Shown: positions 14,714 through 26,459 of the stretch, piece after piece
Numbering within the stretch: position 1 is the stretch's first letter
How the letters are laid out: the number at the start of each line of letters is the position of its first letter
Origin: Chrysomallon squamiferum
Taxonomy: Eukaryota > Mollusca > Gastropoda > Neomphalida > Peltospiridae
Length of the DNA stretch: 45,000 nucleotides
Direction of reading: 5' to 3'
Assembly: GCA_012295275.1 (NCBI GenBank)
Contig: CM022665.1
Location: forward strand, 4,441,667 to 4,486,666
Position numbers and translations under genes: made by a program
Notes under the pieces: generated by a model
What the model saw: only the letters and a program-made list of their open reading frames with translations
The model's database searches: none
What the model was told of the DNA's origin: nothing

Positions 14714-15346
14714 TGATATTCCTCATTAGGAAAATAAAACCCTGAATATTTCCGGTGGTTGGCATTACTTGAGGCTCGATTGTCTTAAACATCAGTTGTC
14801 AGTGTTAAATACTGGCCTGACCATCCATCATATTCATCAGTACTCATCAAAAGAACAATACTTGAAGTGCTTAATAATTGAGACGTGGATGATTGTAATA
14901 AACCTTGAGACATTTCTGTGCTATTTATTTTTCTGTTCCATTTTCTCTATAATGATTTGTTGGCGAAAATGTTTCATTTTGGAGTTTCACAGAAGTGTTT
15001 CAAGTTATCCTGAAGTTGAAAGAGTTGTTTGTGAAATGAAGTTATTTAAGGGTAGTGTGGCATCCTAACTGACCGACAATTGAGATTATTTTGTTCAAGC
15101 ATTATCTGAAATTTATGTAAATATGTGTAGTTTTGTGTATAGTTTGTTTTGTAAATGTACTACTTGCCTTCTGAGATGGCAGATGTATTTTTAAAATGAA
15201 ACTGTTGTTTGCAGTTGTTATTATAATACTAATTTTTAGTACATTACTATAATTAATTTAACAGGAAAACAAAACAAAACAAAAAACATGCCTTTAAAAA
15301 CAAACAAAACAACGTTAAGCAGTTAAAAGGAGAAGGAAAACAAACT

Positions 15347-15384
<38 letters not shown>

Positions 15385-17023
15385 TAGATTTACCTTATTA
15401 ACAATGAACAGGTCTTCTGAGATTGTTTTTATAAAATAGTTAGAAAAACATGCTTTTCAGACCATTCTAGTAAAAAAAAAAAAAATGGTATTACACTAGC
15501 ATATTTGACAACCAACCATTTCAATCACTGATGTTTTCAGCCTACATATTTCTCATGATGCTCTCTACATTGTTTTGCAGTGCATGATGCATAGAGATTG
15601 CAAGCACATTAAAAAATGTCAGCATATCCTAGCATTGAGCTAACAAAATAGTCGCCCAGATAAGTTTACAATTTACTTTATAAGGAATGTTTTCAAAAGA
15701 GAATTGCAAATATTATTTTTTTGTACTGGGTAACAAGAAGACAGAGATGATCTAAATGTTGTCTTGTGTTTTTATTTAGAATTTTGTGTCAATTGAATTC
15801 TGTTTAACTGTCTTGTTTTCTAGGTTTAAAATAATTTTAAAAAGTACGCATGATGTGAAATGTACATGATATTTGATTTATACTGACACTCTGGCAAATT
15901 AAAATATTAATAAATTATAAGAGATACTTTTTTAAAACATGATTCATATTGAATAAGGGCAAGCACTTGGTGTTCATTTGTGTTCAAATGCAAAATCAAA
16001 TAACTAATTTTTTTTATTTTTCTAGCATTTAATTATCTCGTACATAATTTAGTGTTAATTGTGAAATTGGCCCAAAGATTTCAAGTTTAGTTCAAATTAC
16101 ATGGCATTCTGAAATTACAGTGAATATCATTTTGGTCATATTCACTCAGTGGCTCAGCTGAATTATGTTTACATTAAGTGAAGGTTTAGACATGAGTTTG
16201 TGTTAGAGGGTTATTACTTAGAAGAAAGGAGGTTGCCAGTGAATATCTCCAGTTAGAACCCATTGCTTGTATTCTGGTCTTTAAGACCAGTTACTTAACT
16301 ACAACTACACACAATTTATACCTATTTAAAGTGAATTTGTATGTACATGGTTTTATATACTTGTGTGTGTGTGTGTGTGTTTTTAAAATCATATTTTTTG
16401 ATAATTTAATTAGCAGTTGTTATTGCAACTCAAATGATTTTCTGTATAGTTTTATCTTGAAGATGTGGAATAATTACTAACCACATTATCTGAAAGTTAC
16501 AATAACAAAATTTAAAAACAAATAAAAATAAAATAAAAATGAATATTAATGCTGTTTTATCGTTCCCAGTTTATTATTTTCATTTTCATCAAAATATTGT
16601 TAAAATAAGAATAAGTAAGGAAATTAAATCTTTTAAGATAATTTTTACATGCATTGAAATTGTTTAATAGTTTTTTTTTTTGAATCCGCTAAAACATACA
16701 ATATTTTAAATATTGTCTTTGTTACTTTACTGTTTGTGAGAGACCTTGAACGTTATTTCAGATTAACTGGTTTATGTCATGCTTGTAAAATGTTTTAAAT
16801 TTTACTGTATTCACATGGAATAAATACATTTATTTGTTTATTATCTGGAGCTTTTAGTTTTTTCTTTTCTTAGTTACCACATAAAAACTATAGGATTTTC
16901 CTAAGTATCGGAACAACACGCGATTTTAATTCTAGCAGAAAATAAATGAATAACAAAATGTTTGTTGAACTATACTTTTATTTTAACATTAATCCAGACA
17001 ATTTATCCGGCTTCCAGAAAACG
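14714..17023 (+). other. SMARCAD1 3' UTR and intergenic spacer
   Basis: There is an AATAAA about 20 bases past the stop (near 14734) and a better isolated one at 16819-16824, so the 3' UTR may run to about 16,840. A 30-base A-run lies near 15,349-15,378 and a short GT repeat near 16,363. An open frame of 99 codons (14769-15068) has no recognisable protein features and is probably chance within the UTR. No other gene is visible up to the first array unit. Confidence 0.55.
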
Positions 17024-17217
17024 GGTTTTAGATGTATTTAAGAGATAATAATACAAAATTTCGATCTTACCTTTTCACTGTTTATTTTATAATCTTGATA
17101 ACCAAATAGCGTACTCACCTGTGTTCCAGGCCTGATCTTTTACCAAATGTGGAAACTGTTCTGATGTCATGTCATCATTATCATCATCATCATCATTATT
17201 ATTATTATTATTAAAAG

Positions 17218-17460
17218 GTTCCTAAAACGAGTCGTCTCATTGCAAAATATTTCGCAAAGAGGGGGATATGGTTTCGATCTCAAACTGTCTTTCAGAATTT
17301 GAAGCGAACGAGGAACCGCTTAACTCTTTCATAGAGTTATACCTCATACAGAGTTACCTCCCCGCCGATGACGGTCTTTACCGAGTGGAACTTGTCGGAC
17401 AAAAATTTATATATGCCAGCAGAACTTTGAAATGCGACGGGTTTAATACCAATTCGTGTC
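17218..17460 (+). pseudogene. Inverted, internally deleted ATP-grasp gene fragment
   Basis: The + strand here codes a run that matches the middle of the intact ATP-grasp protein (NCLSEFEANEEPLNSF, then QSYLPADDGLYRVELVGQKF, then CDGFNTNSC), about residues 120-215. Orientation is opposite to the other three copies. At least three short internal deletions relative to the intact gene are visible, removing among others the codons around the ATP-binding lysine (K143). The frame then runs into simple-repeat DNA and stops near 17,546. Units 2 and 3 lack this piece at the same site, so it was inserted in unit 1 only or lost from the others. It has no start or stop of its own and is non-functional as an enzyme. 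Confidence 0.85.
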
Positions 17461-17713
17461 ACTTTATTTTTGTTGTTGTTATTATTATTAAAATATTTCT
17501 TTGTCATTTCTGTTTCACAGTTTGGCTGCATAATATTAAGAGTTAACAATCAGATTCTTGATACTATGACTCCACTAAATGAATGTTGACATTTTATTTA
17601 TTCATTTATTTATTTATTTATTTATTTATTTGTACTACTTTAAAATTTATCATTTTATATTTTGAAGATCTGAAATACATGACTGCCCGAGCTGCTTTTA
17701 TCTTCAGCTGATA

Positions 17714-17864
17714 CAGTGGCGTGCAGAGGGGCATCATTATTGGGAGGACATCTAGTCTGAGAAAAGAACTTAATATGATACAGTACTGGGTCTTATACTT
17801 GAGTCTTTGGGGCATACAGTCAAAGAGTAAGCACCGGGCATCACCAGACCTCTGCACGCCACTG
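17714..17864. mobile_element. Short non-autonomous inverted-repeat element (MITE-like), 151 bp
   Basis: The ends are perfect 16-bp inverted repeats: CAGTGGCGTGCAGAGG at 17714-17729 and CCTCTGCACGCCACTG at 17849-17864. CAGTGGCG-type ends are common in hAT-like and related cut-and-paste elements. Flanks share only AGCT, so no clean target duplication is visible. No coding capacity. A shortened relative, with the right half only, lies in unit 3 near 36,980-37,046, and unit 2 lacks it. Confidence 0.65.
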
Positions 17865-18106
17865 AGCTCAGTCTGTATCCTAGACACAAACCCCTCTTTT
17901 TCGGCCCTTTAAATCTGAAACAGAATATCCGTAATATGCATACGCATCAACTAATTATTTCTAACTGTATTTAATTAAAATGTTTGCACTTTGCAACAGA
18001 TGAACACGTTACACCTAAAGTTGGCACCAATGTGCGACTGAATTGTAACATAATCAAACATATTTGTAACCGCTATGAGCTATACATGTCTGTTGATTAA
18101 ATGAGT

Positions 18107-18108
<2 letters not shown>

Positions 18109-18141
<33 letters not shown>

Positions 18142-18146
18142 TATTA

Positions 18147-18180
<34 letters not shown>

Positions 18181-18196
18181 TATTATTATTAAATAA
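18109..18196. repeat. TAA/TTA microsatellite with inverted arms
   Basis: A run of TAA repeats is followed at once by a run of TTA repeats. The two arms are complementary and can pair as a hairpin. Units 2 and 3 hold only a short AAT remnant at the matching site (near 28,050 and 37,510). Confidence 0.85.
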
Positions 18197-18529
18197 ATAT
18201 ATAAATAATAAATTAATTAATGTTGCTGTTTTTATACTTTTTGTCATTATTAATATTAACATTAGAGATAAAATTATTATAAACATTTAAAATAACCTGT
18301 CGAAATTTGTTTACTGTTTATATAGAAAATATCGTCGTTTAATTTGGATAATCAGTTCTAAATATTTCTGCACTTCTTTTTAAATTCTTCTTCTTAATTC
18401 TTCTTCTTATGTATACAACAAACCAGCTCTCTTAGTCTCTCTCACTCTCTCTTTCTGTATGTATGTGTGTATTTTGTGTGTTTGTGTGCATCTATGTATG
18501 TATAGTGCCACGTACGTATATATGGATAG

Positions 18530-18640
<111 letters not shown>

Positions 18641-18811
18641 ATGTACGTAAATATTGTACAAATGCATACATGCATGACAGAGAGATGAAATAACAGAATG
18701 GTCTTATCTTTGTATCAGTTCCGGTTATCTTATATGGTTACTGATCAGATTTAACACATTTATTATAATTAATTTTATCGAAATAAACATCCTGGTTTAA
18801 CACATTTTTTC

Positions 18812-18884
18812 TATAAAAAAGAAGAAAAAGAACAGCATCAACAAATTCATCAGGCAGAGATAGAAAGGACTGGAAGAACTAAGG
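18812..18884 (+). promoter_or_regulatory. TATA promoter and 5' UTR exon of peptide gene copy 1
   Basis: A TATA box (TATAAAAAAG) at 18812 is followed about 30 bases on by a likely start near 18,842 and a short non-coding exon that ends at 18884 before GTAAGA. The stretch from TATA box to donor is nearly identical in units 2 and 3. GATA-like motifs (TTATCT) lie just upstream in all three. The matching acceptor (ACATTCTGTAG) sits directly before the ATG at 19263. Transcription is inferred, not shown. Confidence 0.6.
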
Positions 18885-19262
18885 GTAAGATGCATTTTTG
18901 TTTTTCAATGTCTTGTTTGTATTTTCTATGTCTATTAACTCATCTTTCACACTTTTTCCTTGTCAAATGTAAAATACACTGAGTACGTAATTATGCGACG
19001 CTGGCAAAGATAATAAAGACTAATAATGAGAAACTTTATTTATGTTCCAAATATTCAAGGACCATGGAAAAATAATGTACATTATGAACTGACAGACAAG
19101 CGTTCTGACAGACAAAAAGTCCAATAAATTTCAAACCATATATTGTTAAGGAGTATTTGTTTGAACATACGTCTTCAGTCGTTGATGTAGCATAAATATG
19201 GTTCTTAATGACTTTCATGACGAAGTAAAATAGGTAATATAAAAGTCACTTACATTCTGTAG

Positions 19263-20423
19263 ATGAGGTTTACCTTTCTGCTCGTGTTGGTGGTGGCTTT
19301 TGCCGTTGTGAACGAGTCAGAAGGCTGGAGATTCTGGAGACGAGTAAAGAGATTCATCCGACGCCTTAAATTCAGTGCCACCTATGACAGAGACAATGGT
19401 TTGAAAGGGGGCGTTATGTACCAAAAAAAAGGTATTTAGCTTTGAGATATATTACAAATACAGACTCTATTGTGTGTAAAAAGTTTAATATTTTAGCATA
19501 ATTAAAATCCTTATTGCTTTTAAAGAAACAGATGATATTTTCATTTTAAATGAAAAGAAAAAAATTAAAGTAAATACTAATTACACTTTTTACCTTTCGA
19601 TCCTTATGTACAACAGCATCACAGTTTCGATGGCATTGCAGTTACGCGACAATACGTTCACGCATGTATACGAATTTGATCATAACTCTGTGCTGTCAGT
19701 AGTAAATCATAAATCATTTCTGCACTTGTTGGGTTATTAATTATTCCACCCAGGTGCCAACGTGCTAATCAAAAGATTTTACCCATTATCAATATTGTTT
19801 TTAATTCAATCTCTTGTTGAATGCGATTATTTCTAGCATGTTGCTCTATCTGCGGAATTAATTATCTAATTTTACTTGTGAAGTATTTTCTTTTTCGTGT
19901 ACTGACAGATGTTTCATCTGGGAAGCCATAGTTTAAATGAGCTTATATCAATATTTACATCACCGTAAATAAATAACAAATAAAAATAAAAATAAAGAAA
20001 GAAACTGCAATAGCCGAAGTTTAGATATTATATAATCAACTGGGTTATTTTTTATTACGTCAGCCATCTCAGAGATTGACAGCAACCACGACGGCGTCAT
20101 TGATCAGACTGAATTGGAGAATATCATGAGCAAACGAGATGTTGAGGATTTCCTGGACTTCGTTAACGAAAATGGTAAAACTATATTTTCCTACTTTTTT
20201 CTTCTTAAGTTGTATAATAGATATGCGTACATCCATGCATGCATGTTCTTTTATACATACAAAATCTATAATTCACGACGACGACGTAATAATAATAACA
20301 ACAATATTAAGACTACATTATTAATATTTTCTGTCACTAAATAAAACTTTTCTTTGTATTATATAAGGTGAATCGGACATCTCAGTAGAAGATTTTGAAC
20401 GAATAGCGAGAGAACTGGCATAA
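19263..20423 (+). CDS. Secreted cationic-peptide/EF-hand precursor, copy 1 (intact)
   Basis: Coding exons 19263-19431, 20064-20174 and 20368-20423 join in phase to 111 residues. Residues 1-20/21 form a hydrophobic signal peptide (MRFTFLLVLVVAF...), probably cut after SEG. Residues 22-56 have no cysteine and start with an Arg/Lys-rich amphipathic stretch (WRFWRRVKRFIRRLKF). QKK at 54-56 is a dibasic site exactly at the exon 1/2 junction. Residues 57-111 are acidic: a canonical EF-hand loop (DSNHDGVIDQTE, 62-73, all calcium ligands present) and a weaker second loop starting at N91 (NENGESDIS). The layout resembles antimicrobial or membrane-active peptide precursors that carry an acidic C-terminal pro-region, but I do not recognise the family and the function is inferred. 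The gene has its own TATA box, a 5' UTR exon and a 3' UTR exon with AATAAA. Confidence 0.8.
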
Positions 20424-20444
20424 ACGGAATTACTGAACATTGAT

Positions 20445-20851
20445 GTATGTTGATTTTTAAATTGAAACAGAAATAGTAGTAGTACCACTACTACCAGTAT
20501 TAGTATTAGTAGTAGTAGAAATAGTAGCAGTAATACCACTATTACCAGTATTAGTAATAGTAGAAATAGTAGTAGTAGTAGTAGCAATAGCAGTAATAGC
20601 AGCTATAACGGTGATAGTATTGGTAGCAAAAGTACCGCTGACGATGGTAGTAGTAGTAGTAGTAGTAGCAGCAGCAGTAGCAGCAGCAGTAATAATAGTT
20701 GTTATTGTTGCAGTTACAGTAGCAGAACGATAATAACGTTTCTCCGTCGATTATTTTTTGAAAAGAAAAATGTCAGGTAGAGTGTTCAGTTGTCTAATTA
20801 TTCTGCAAGTATCTTATTAATGTACTAAATCATTTTTATATTGTCTTTCAG
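20445..20851 (+). other. 3' UTR intron of peptide gene copy 1, made of GTA/GCA triplet repeats
   Basis: After the stop codon the exon reads ...CATTGAT|GTATGT, a good donor at 20445. A matching acceptor (TTGTCTTTCAG) ends at 20851. Between them lies about 250 bases of imperfect AGT/GTA/GCA triplets (20466-20713). Long open frames across this stretch on both strands are repeat artefacts. The arrangement is kept in units 2 and 3. Confidence 0.6.
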
Positions 20852-20905
20852 GTGGACATTTTACATCTCGATGATAGTTTCAATAAAACTGCATGGCCAT
20901 GATTT
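20852..20905 (+). terminator. 3' UTR exon and polyadenylation signal of peptide gene copy 1
   Basis: A short conserved block follows the acceptor and contains AATAAA at 20882-20887, then TGCATGGCCATGATTTTG. It is the best polyadenylation site for the copy 1 transcript and is preserved in all three units. Confidence 0.6.
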
Positions 20906-21870
20906 TGATTTTGTTATTTATTTCTCTAATTTACACCTTATTCATTCATTTATTTATATGTTTTTATTTATTTGTTTGTTTGTTAACATACTCGTTAAGG
21001 ATTCGGAGACTACAATATATATTATGTAGGAATGAAACAAATAGGAACTAAGCAAATAGTTTAAATGAAGTTATGCTGGTAACACCTAAGAAATGATGGA
21101 AACTTTGAATGAAGAAGGCTTTAAGAGTGAATGAAAGACTGAATGAATAAACAACAGAATGAACGCTGGAAACAAGAAGCTATTTCTTTTACTCACTCCG
21201 ATTGTATTCTTCTTCTTCTTCTTCTTCTTCTTCTTCTTCTTCTTCTTCTTCTTCTCTTATTATTATTATTATTATTATAACTTAGAAGGTATCATTTAGA
21301 CCTGTCTTTAAACGAAAATGAAATCAGAAACCAAGCCCTTTAAAAATTTAAATAAAGAACAAAATTTGTTTATTTATTTATTTGTTTTTTATTTGTTTGC
21401 TTGTATGTTTATTTTCTAAGAGAGAGTATGCACATCAAAGTGCATAGGAAATACTAAATTAAAGATGACTTTTTAAAACTCTTCAAGTTCAGAAGCTTTG
21501 AATGAATAGCAACAAATTGTACGTCTGAAAAACACCACAAACAATAACAACAGAATCACACACATAACAGCCAACCAAATATGATGGGAAACAAATGAAA
21601 ATGAAAAAGAAAATAAAAAATAAATAAATAAAAAGAATAAAATTAAACTGTATGAAATTAAAATACATTCTATATTTTATCTTAAAGATCAATAAAAAAA
21701 ATATTTTAACAAAGAGGAAAGATAATTCTTCAAGTAGTAATCCCTATTTAATAAATTCATGTGCGAACTTCTAATCGTTCACTAATACGATGAATTATTT
21801 TAGGGTTCTTTGTACATTTTTAATTTGAATGCTGTCTTAATTAATTATTAGGAAAACGTTGTTATTCACT
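20906..21870. other. Spacer with (TTC)n/(ATT)n repeats, unit 1
   Basis: No gene is seen. It holds TTTA-rich sequence, a (TTC)n run at 21210-21255 continuing into (ATT)n, and repeat-like A/T-rich DNA. It separates the convergent peptide gene (+) and ATP-grasp remnant (-). Confidence 0.7.
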
Positions 21871-21875
21871 TGTTC

Positions 21876-22531
21876 AGTGACTGCATAGCAATAACTTTGC
21901 TATATACATACTCAGCTATTGCTTTCCATCCTTATGTGATTCCCTCTTGCATCTCAGCTTCAGTTGCATATACGGTATTAGCGTTCACTTCAATCATGTA
22001 CGGAACGCCATCAGGGCATAAATAAACTCCACTGCCCCGTTCTCCAATCCTGTTCGTCGAAACAGGTCTTCGCATTTGGCAACAAGGTCGGGATCAAAAT
22101 CCTTGATGAGTTTTAATCTGTCCTTTGCTTGGTCTGCCGGACACGAATTGGTATTAAACCCGTCGCATTTCAAAGTTCTGCTGGCATATATAAATTTTTG
22201 TCCGACAAGTTTCACTCGGTAAAGACCGTCATCGGCGGGGAGGTAACTCTGTATGAAGTGTAACCCTGTGAAAGAGTTAAGCGGTTCCTCGTTCGCTTCA
22301 AATTCTGAAAGACAGTTAAAGAGTCTGATATCGAAACCATATCCCCCTCTGTCTGGTTTTATTACAAAAGCACTGATTTTTCCGAAATATTTTGCAATGA
22401 GACGACTCGATGGTTTAGAAGTAAATATCGTTTTAGGAATAGTTATTCCGCTTTCGCGCGCACATAAGTACTGATAAGCCTTATTATTGGAAGCAGTTCC
22501 AGTCTCCTTGTGTCGTGTCAGCTAACTGATA
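21876..22531 (-). pseudogene. Truncated RimK-like ATP-grasp gene, unit 1
   Basis: The - strand matches the intact ATP-grasp gene from about residue 79 to its C-terminus. The 5' third is missing: beyond about 22,480 the match fades and at about 22,540 it runs into SMARCAD1 intron sequence. Near 22,011 one C is missing compared with the intact gene (GGCATAAA against GGCCATAAA in + strand reading). This shifts the frame just before the metal-binding E..N.N motif, so the frame ends as ...EFIYALMAFRT. It lacks a start codon region and promoter. It is a broken copy. Confidence 0.88.
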
Positions 22532-22544
22532 ACATTACTTATTA

Positions 22545-25500
22545 GAGAAAAAATACTTCGATCTGCATAATTTTTTAAGTTTGAAAAAATTATTAACAAT
22601 TATTTTCTCTTTTTTTCCCCATTTGTACAAAAATCTGAATCGACCTTTCAGAGTGAAGCATTAAAAAGCATTGATATCTGTATATTATCTTTAATGTTAT
22701 CTTCAGAACTGAATTCTTTTCAAAACAAGAAGAAAAGAAAAGCAGAAACTGTTAACAGTTTATCTAAAGATTCTGAACGCCAGTTCAAGAGAATTCGAAC
22801 ATTTGTTTCGTCAAGCGACAGTGAAGATGATGGAAATAATTCAGAAAAGGTCACTGACACACAGTCCACTGATCTTGACAAAAATGCAAAAGAAGAACGA
22901 CTAAATTTCCTACACGACGCTTTCCCAAATCATAAAGCAGAGGTGATAAGAAATTTTATTGACTATTTTATTTTAAAGAACTGTCAAAGAAGATTTTCTT
23001 AATTAAAAGATACTACATTTGTTAATTAATTAGATGTTATTATTCATTATTTATTTATTAAATTAATTATCTTTTTTCTCAATATTATTGTGAACACACA
23101 TATAAACTTAGAACTCTGCAAAAAAGTTAAGTTTATTTAACAAGTTGGCCCCAACTCTCTTGTTAATTTTTTTTTTTTTTTTTATATTAGTTATTTTTCA
23201 AACATCAGTTCGCCAAAGTTGCTCTTTCTTTCAGAGTGCCACAATATGGCCAAAAAAAAAAAAAAACAAGACGAATTACGTATGGTACTGATTTGGATGC
23301 ACTGAATTTGATCTCTGGCTGCAAGGAAGCAATCCAGTCTCGCAACTTGGTCATCAAGCTGATGAAACGTTGTGAGAGGATTGCCGAAGAGATGGAAACA
23401 GTTGTTTCAACAATCACCAACAACACGAAGTCAGTGAAAGGTTGCCACATTGACAAACAGCCGAGTCTTCTCAGTTCAGTATGACAAACATTTTTTTATT
23501 TGGTTTGTTTGTTTGGTTTCTTAAAATAAAATAGGTTGGTTCAGAAATCAGAAACACTCGAATCCTTTTCCAAACAGTTGAATTAGTGATATCTTTTAGA
23601 TTTCTGTTGGTTTACCATACATATATCTTTATTTTGTGCACCAAATTATTAAAAATATTATATAAAAGCACTTCCAGAATAACTTTATAAGCAGTATATA
23701 AATATATAGATTGATTTCATCTTTAGATATGCATCCTGTTCTTACACTATCTCTTAATGTTGCAAAAAATGAAAAATTATGAAATCTAAAGCGTTTTGAT
23801 CCCATGCATATTAGATAAGGGATTCTATGGAAGGTGGATATTTTTTATTTATTATTGTTATTTTTTTATTACTTAGGTTATATTTGTTTATTTAATTGAT
23901 GTTAATTAAATATTGAAAAAAAAAAAAAAAAAACCCACAAAAAACGTACACTTACTGAAAATCAGTAAATATGTTATTTTCATAAGATACAATATATATA
24001 AGTACTATGAAAAGATGATTTAAACAAATAATAATAATAGTTATTATATTATTCATAAGAAAACCTTTTTTGTAACTCATATTATTTAATAGTCATTCTT
24101 AAAAAAAGGCAAACTGATATTTTCCTGAAATTCACGCCGGTAGCACCCTCGAGATATGTATAATTTTTTTTGAATAAAGTGAATTTAATAGTATATTATT
24201 TTAAGAGAAGTCTTATGTAAATAAAATTAATGCAAAAATTATTTTATTGAAGTCTTAAGAATTTTTATAATATATATAAGTAAGGTGATTTCATAAGAAT
24301 TTGATCTGTATTATGTATAAAGTGAATTAAAAAATCTATTCATTTAAAGAAATTCTATGAAGGTAATGGTCATTTAAAATTTATTATTTTATATACAAAT
24401 TTAAAACTATTTTATGTTTACTTTGTCAGTTTCACAATGAAGCCTTATCAGCTAATAGGACTGAACTGGCTGAAGATTATGCACACGCAACACTTGAATG
24501 GAATACTGGCTGATGAAATGGTGAGTAAAAAGAGGAATTAGAAAACTGCATTACATTGTTTATAACCTTTGTCTTCTGTTGTAATTTATCTTAAATACGA
24601 TTTAAAAACCAACCAAATAACACACACACATGCATGCACGCACAGGCACACACGTACATATGAACACAGCACAGCATAAAACTCACAATGCAGCAGACAC
24701 ACACACACACACAACACATACACACAGACAAACAGTAATATAATTGTGTATGGTTTACAGAATAATAATTCTAAATATAAAATGAAAAAGTAAATAATTA
24801 CATATTTGTTACCAAACAATTAGCTAATGTAGCCAGACGTAATGTTATTGTTGTATAAAATAATAATTATTTTCTTTTCTTGATGACCACACTGAACTAA
24901 ATAATATGGCAATTGTCCTTATTATTAGTTTGAGTAAACATAAAATTACGAATATATGGGTATTTTGAAAGACTGATGTGGCAAATATCTCAAATTTCCA
25001 AGCCATCTGTTTGTTATTAGAAATTAAATGTACATAACTAACAGAGAGGTAACTCACTGACTAGAAACAGTATATGATATATCTTTTACAAACACATTTT
25101 CTTCTACGGAAATGCTGGTTGAGTGTTTGCAGCAATATTAATTACTGTTATAAAACACTGCAGTTATTAATCATTGTTATAAATATACTATTATAAATAT
25201 TGTAATATTATGAATTATTATTATAAAAGAATGTAATTTTATTAATTACTGTAATAAAACTGTGCTATTATTAATTATTCTTATAAATATAACAGTAATA
25301 ACCATTATAAATATTGTAATATTAAGCATTATTATTATAAAAGATTGTAATATTATTAATTATTTATGAATACTGTATTAATACTAATAACATTTATACT
25401 TATTGTAATAATGTTAATTATTGTCAGAATATTGGTAGCAGATGCATTTATCTGCAAGAAAAAAACGTAATAGAAAATATACTGTTTGTCCTGTTTTTAG

Positions 25501-26334
25501 GGACTTGGAAAAACTATTCAAGCAATAGCATTCCTTGCTCATTTGCTGGAAAACAACATATCATCATTGTGCCATCTTCAACTATTGGTAATTATCAGTT
25601 ATCAGTAAGTCTCTAATCATTTTTTCATATTCAACTGTCAGTAACATCATATTCTAGTGTAATTTTCAACTATCAGTAACTTCATATTCTTGTGAAATCT
25701 TCAACTATCAGTGACTTCATATTCGAGTGTAATCTTCAGCTACCAGTAACTTCATATTCTAGTGTAATTTTCAACTATCAATAACTTTATATTCTAGTGT
25801 AATCTTTAACTATTAGCAACTTCATACTATGGTGTAATCACAAGCTGTCAGTAACTTCATATTCTCATGTAATCTTCAACTATCAGTAACTTCATATTCT
25901 AATGTAATCTTCAACTATCAGTAATTTCATATTCTAGTGTAATCTTCAACTACCAGTAATTTCATATTCTAGTGTAATCTTCAACTACCAGCAACTTCAT
26001 ATTCCAGTATATTCTTCAACTAACTTGTGCCATCTTCATATTCCAATACAATTTTCAACGAACTTGTACCATCTTCAGCTATCAATAAATTCCTTTCATG
26101 TCATATTCAGCTGCTGGTAAAATGCTATTCTGGTTTCATTTTCAATTTTCACTGAGCTCATATTGTGCCTCTTTTATCAAAATTACCAGTGATACAATTA
26201 TTATTAATTTTTTTTTTCCCCAGAGAACTGGTTGCGTGAAATTAAAAAGTGGTGTCCTGCTCTTAATGTGATTGTTTATTACGGTTCTCTGGATGAAAGA
26301 CGTGTTGCCAGACAGCGAATAATGTACAAAAACT
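22545..26334 (+). pseudogene. SMARCAD1: Rearranged SMARCAD1 fragment, unit 1
   Basis: Collinear pieces of the parental gene: part of intron 3 and exon 4 (22707-22942), most of exon 8 (about 23305-23479), exon 9 (24430-24520), exon 10 (25501-25587) and the first 111 bases of exon 11 (26224-26334), with intervening introns. Exons 5-7 and the 5' part of exon 8 are absent, replaced by about 250 bases of other sequence. Exon 10 lacks 13 bases around LLENK, shifting the frame. Exon 11 is cut in mid-exon, giving MYKNWF and a stop. There is no promoter, CUE1 exon, DEGH box or C-lobe. Not a functional remodeller. Introns are retained, so it arose by DNA rearrangement and not by reverse transcription. 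Confidence 0.92.
25588..26100 (+). repeat. Expanded 35-bp minisatellite in SMARCAD1 fragment, unit 1
   Basis: Same repeat family as in the parental intron 10 but longer, with about 15 units against about eight. Core reads TTCATATTCTAGTGTAATCT followed by TCAACTATCAGTAAC. No gene. Confidence 0.85.
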
Positions 26335-26459
26335 GGTTTTAGATGTGTATGAATATTATCTTTTAAATACAATTTTGATCTTATCTTTTCTTTGTTTATT
26401 TTATAATCGCGATATCGAAAAAGCTTACTCACCTCTGTTCCAGGTTTGACCTGTACCTG

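Noticed and set aside
14769-15068. 99-codon open frame after the SMARCAD1 stop
   Set aside because: Lies in the 3' UTR, has no recognisable domain and is not repeated in the array.
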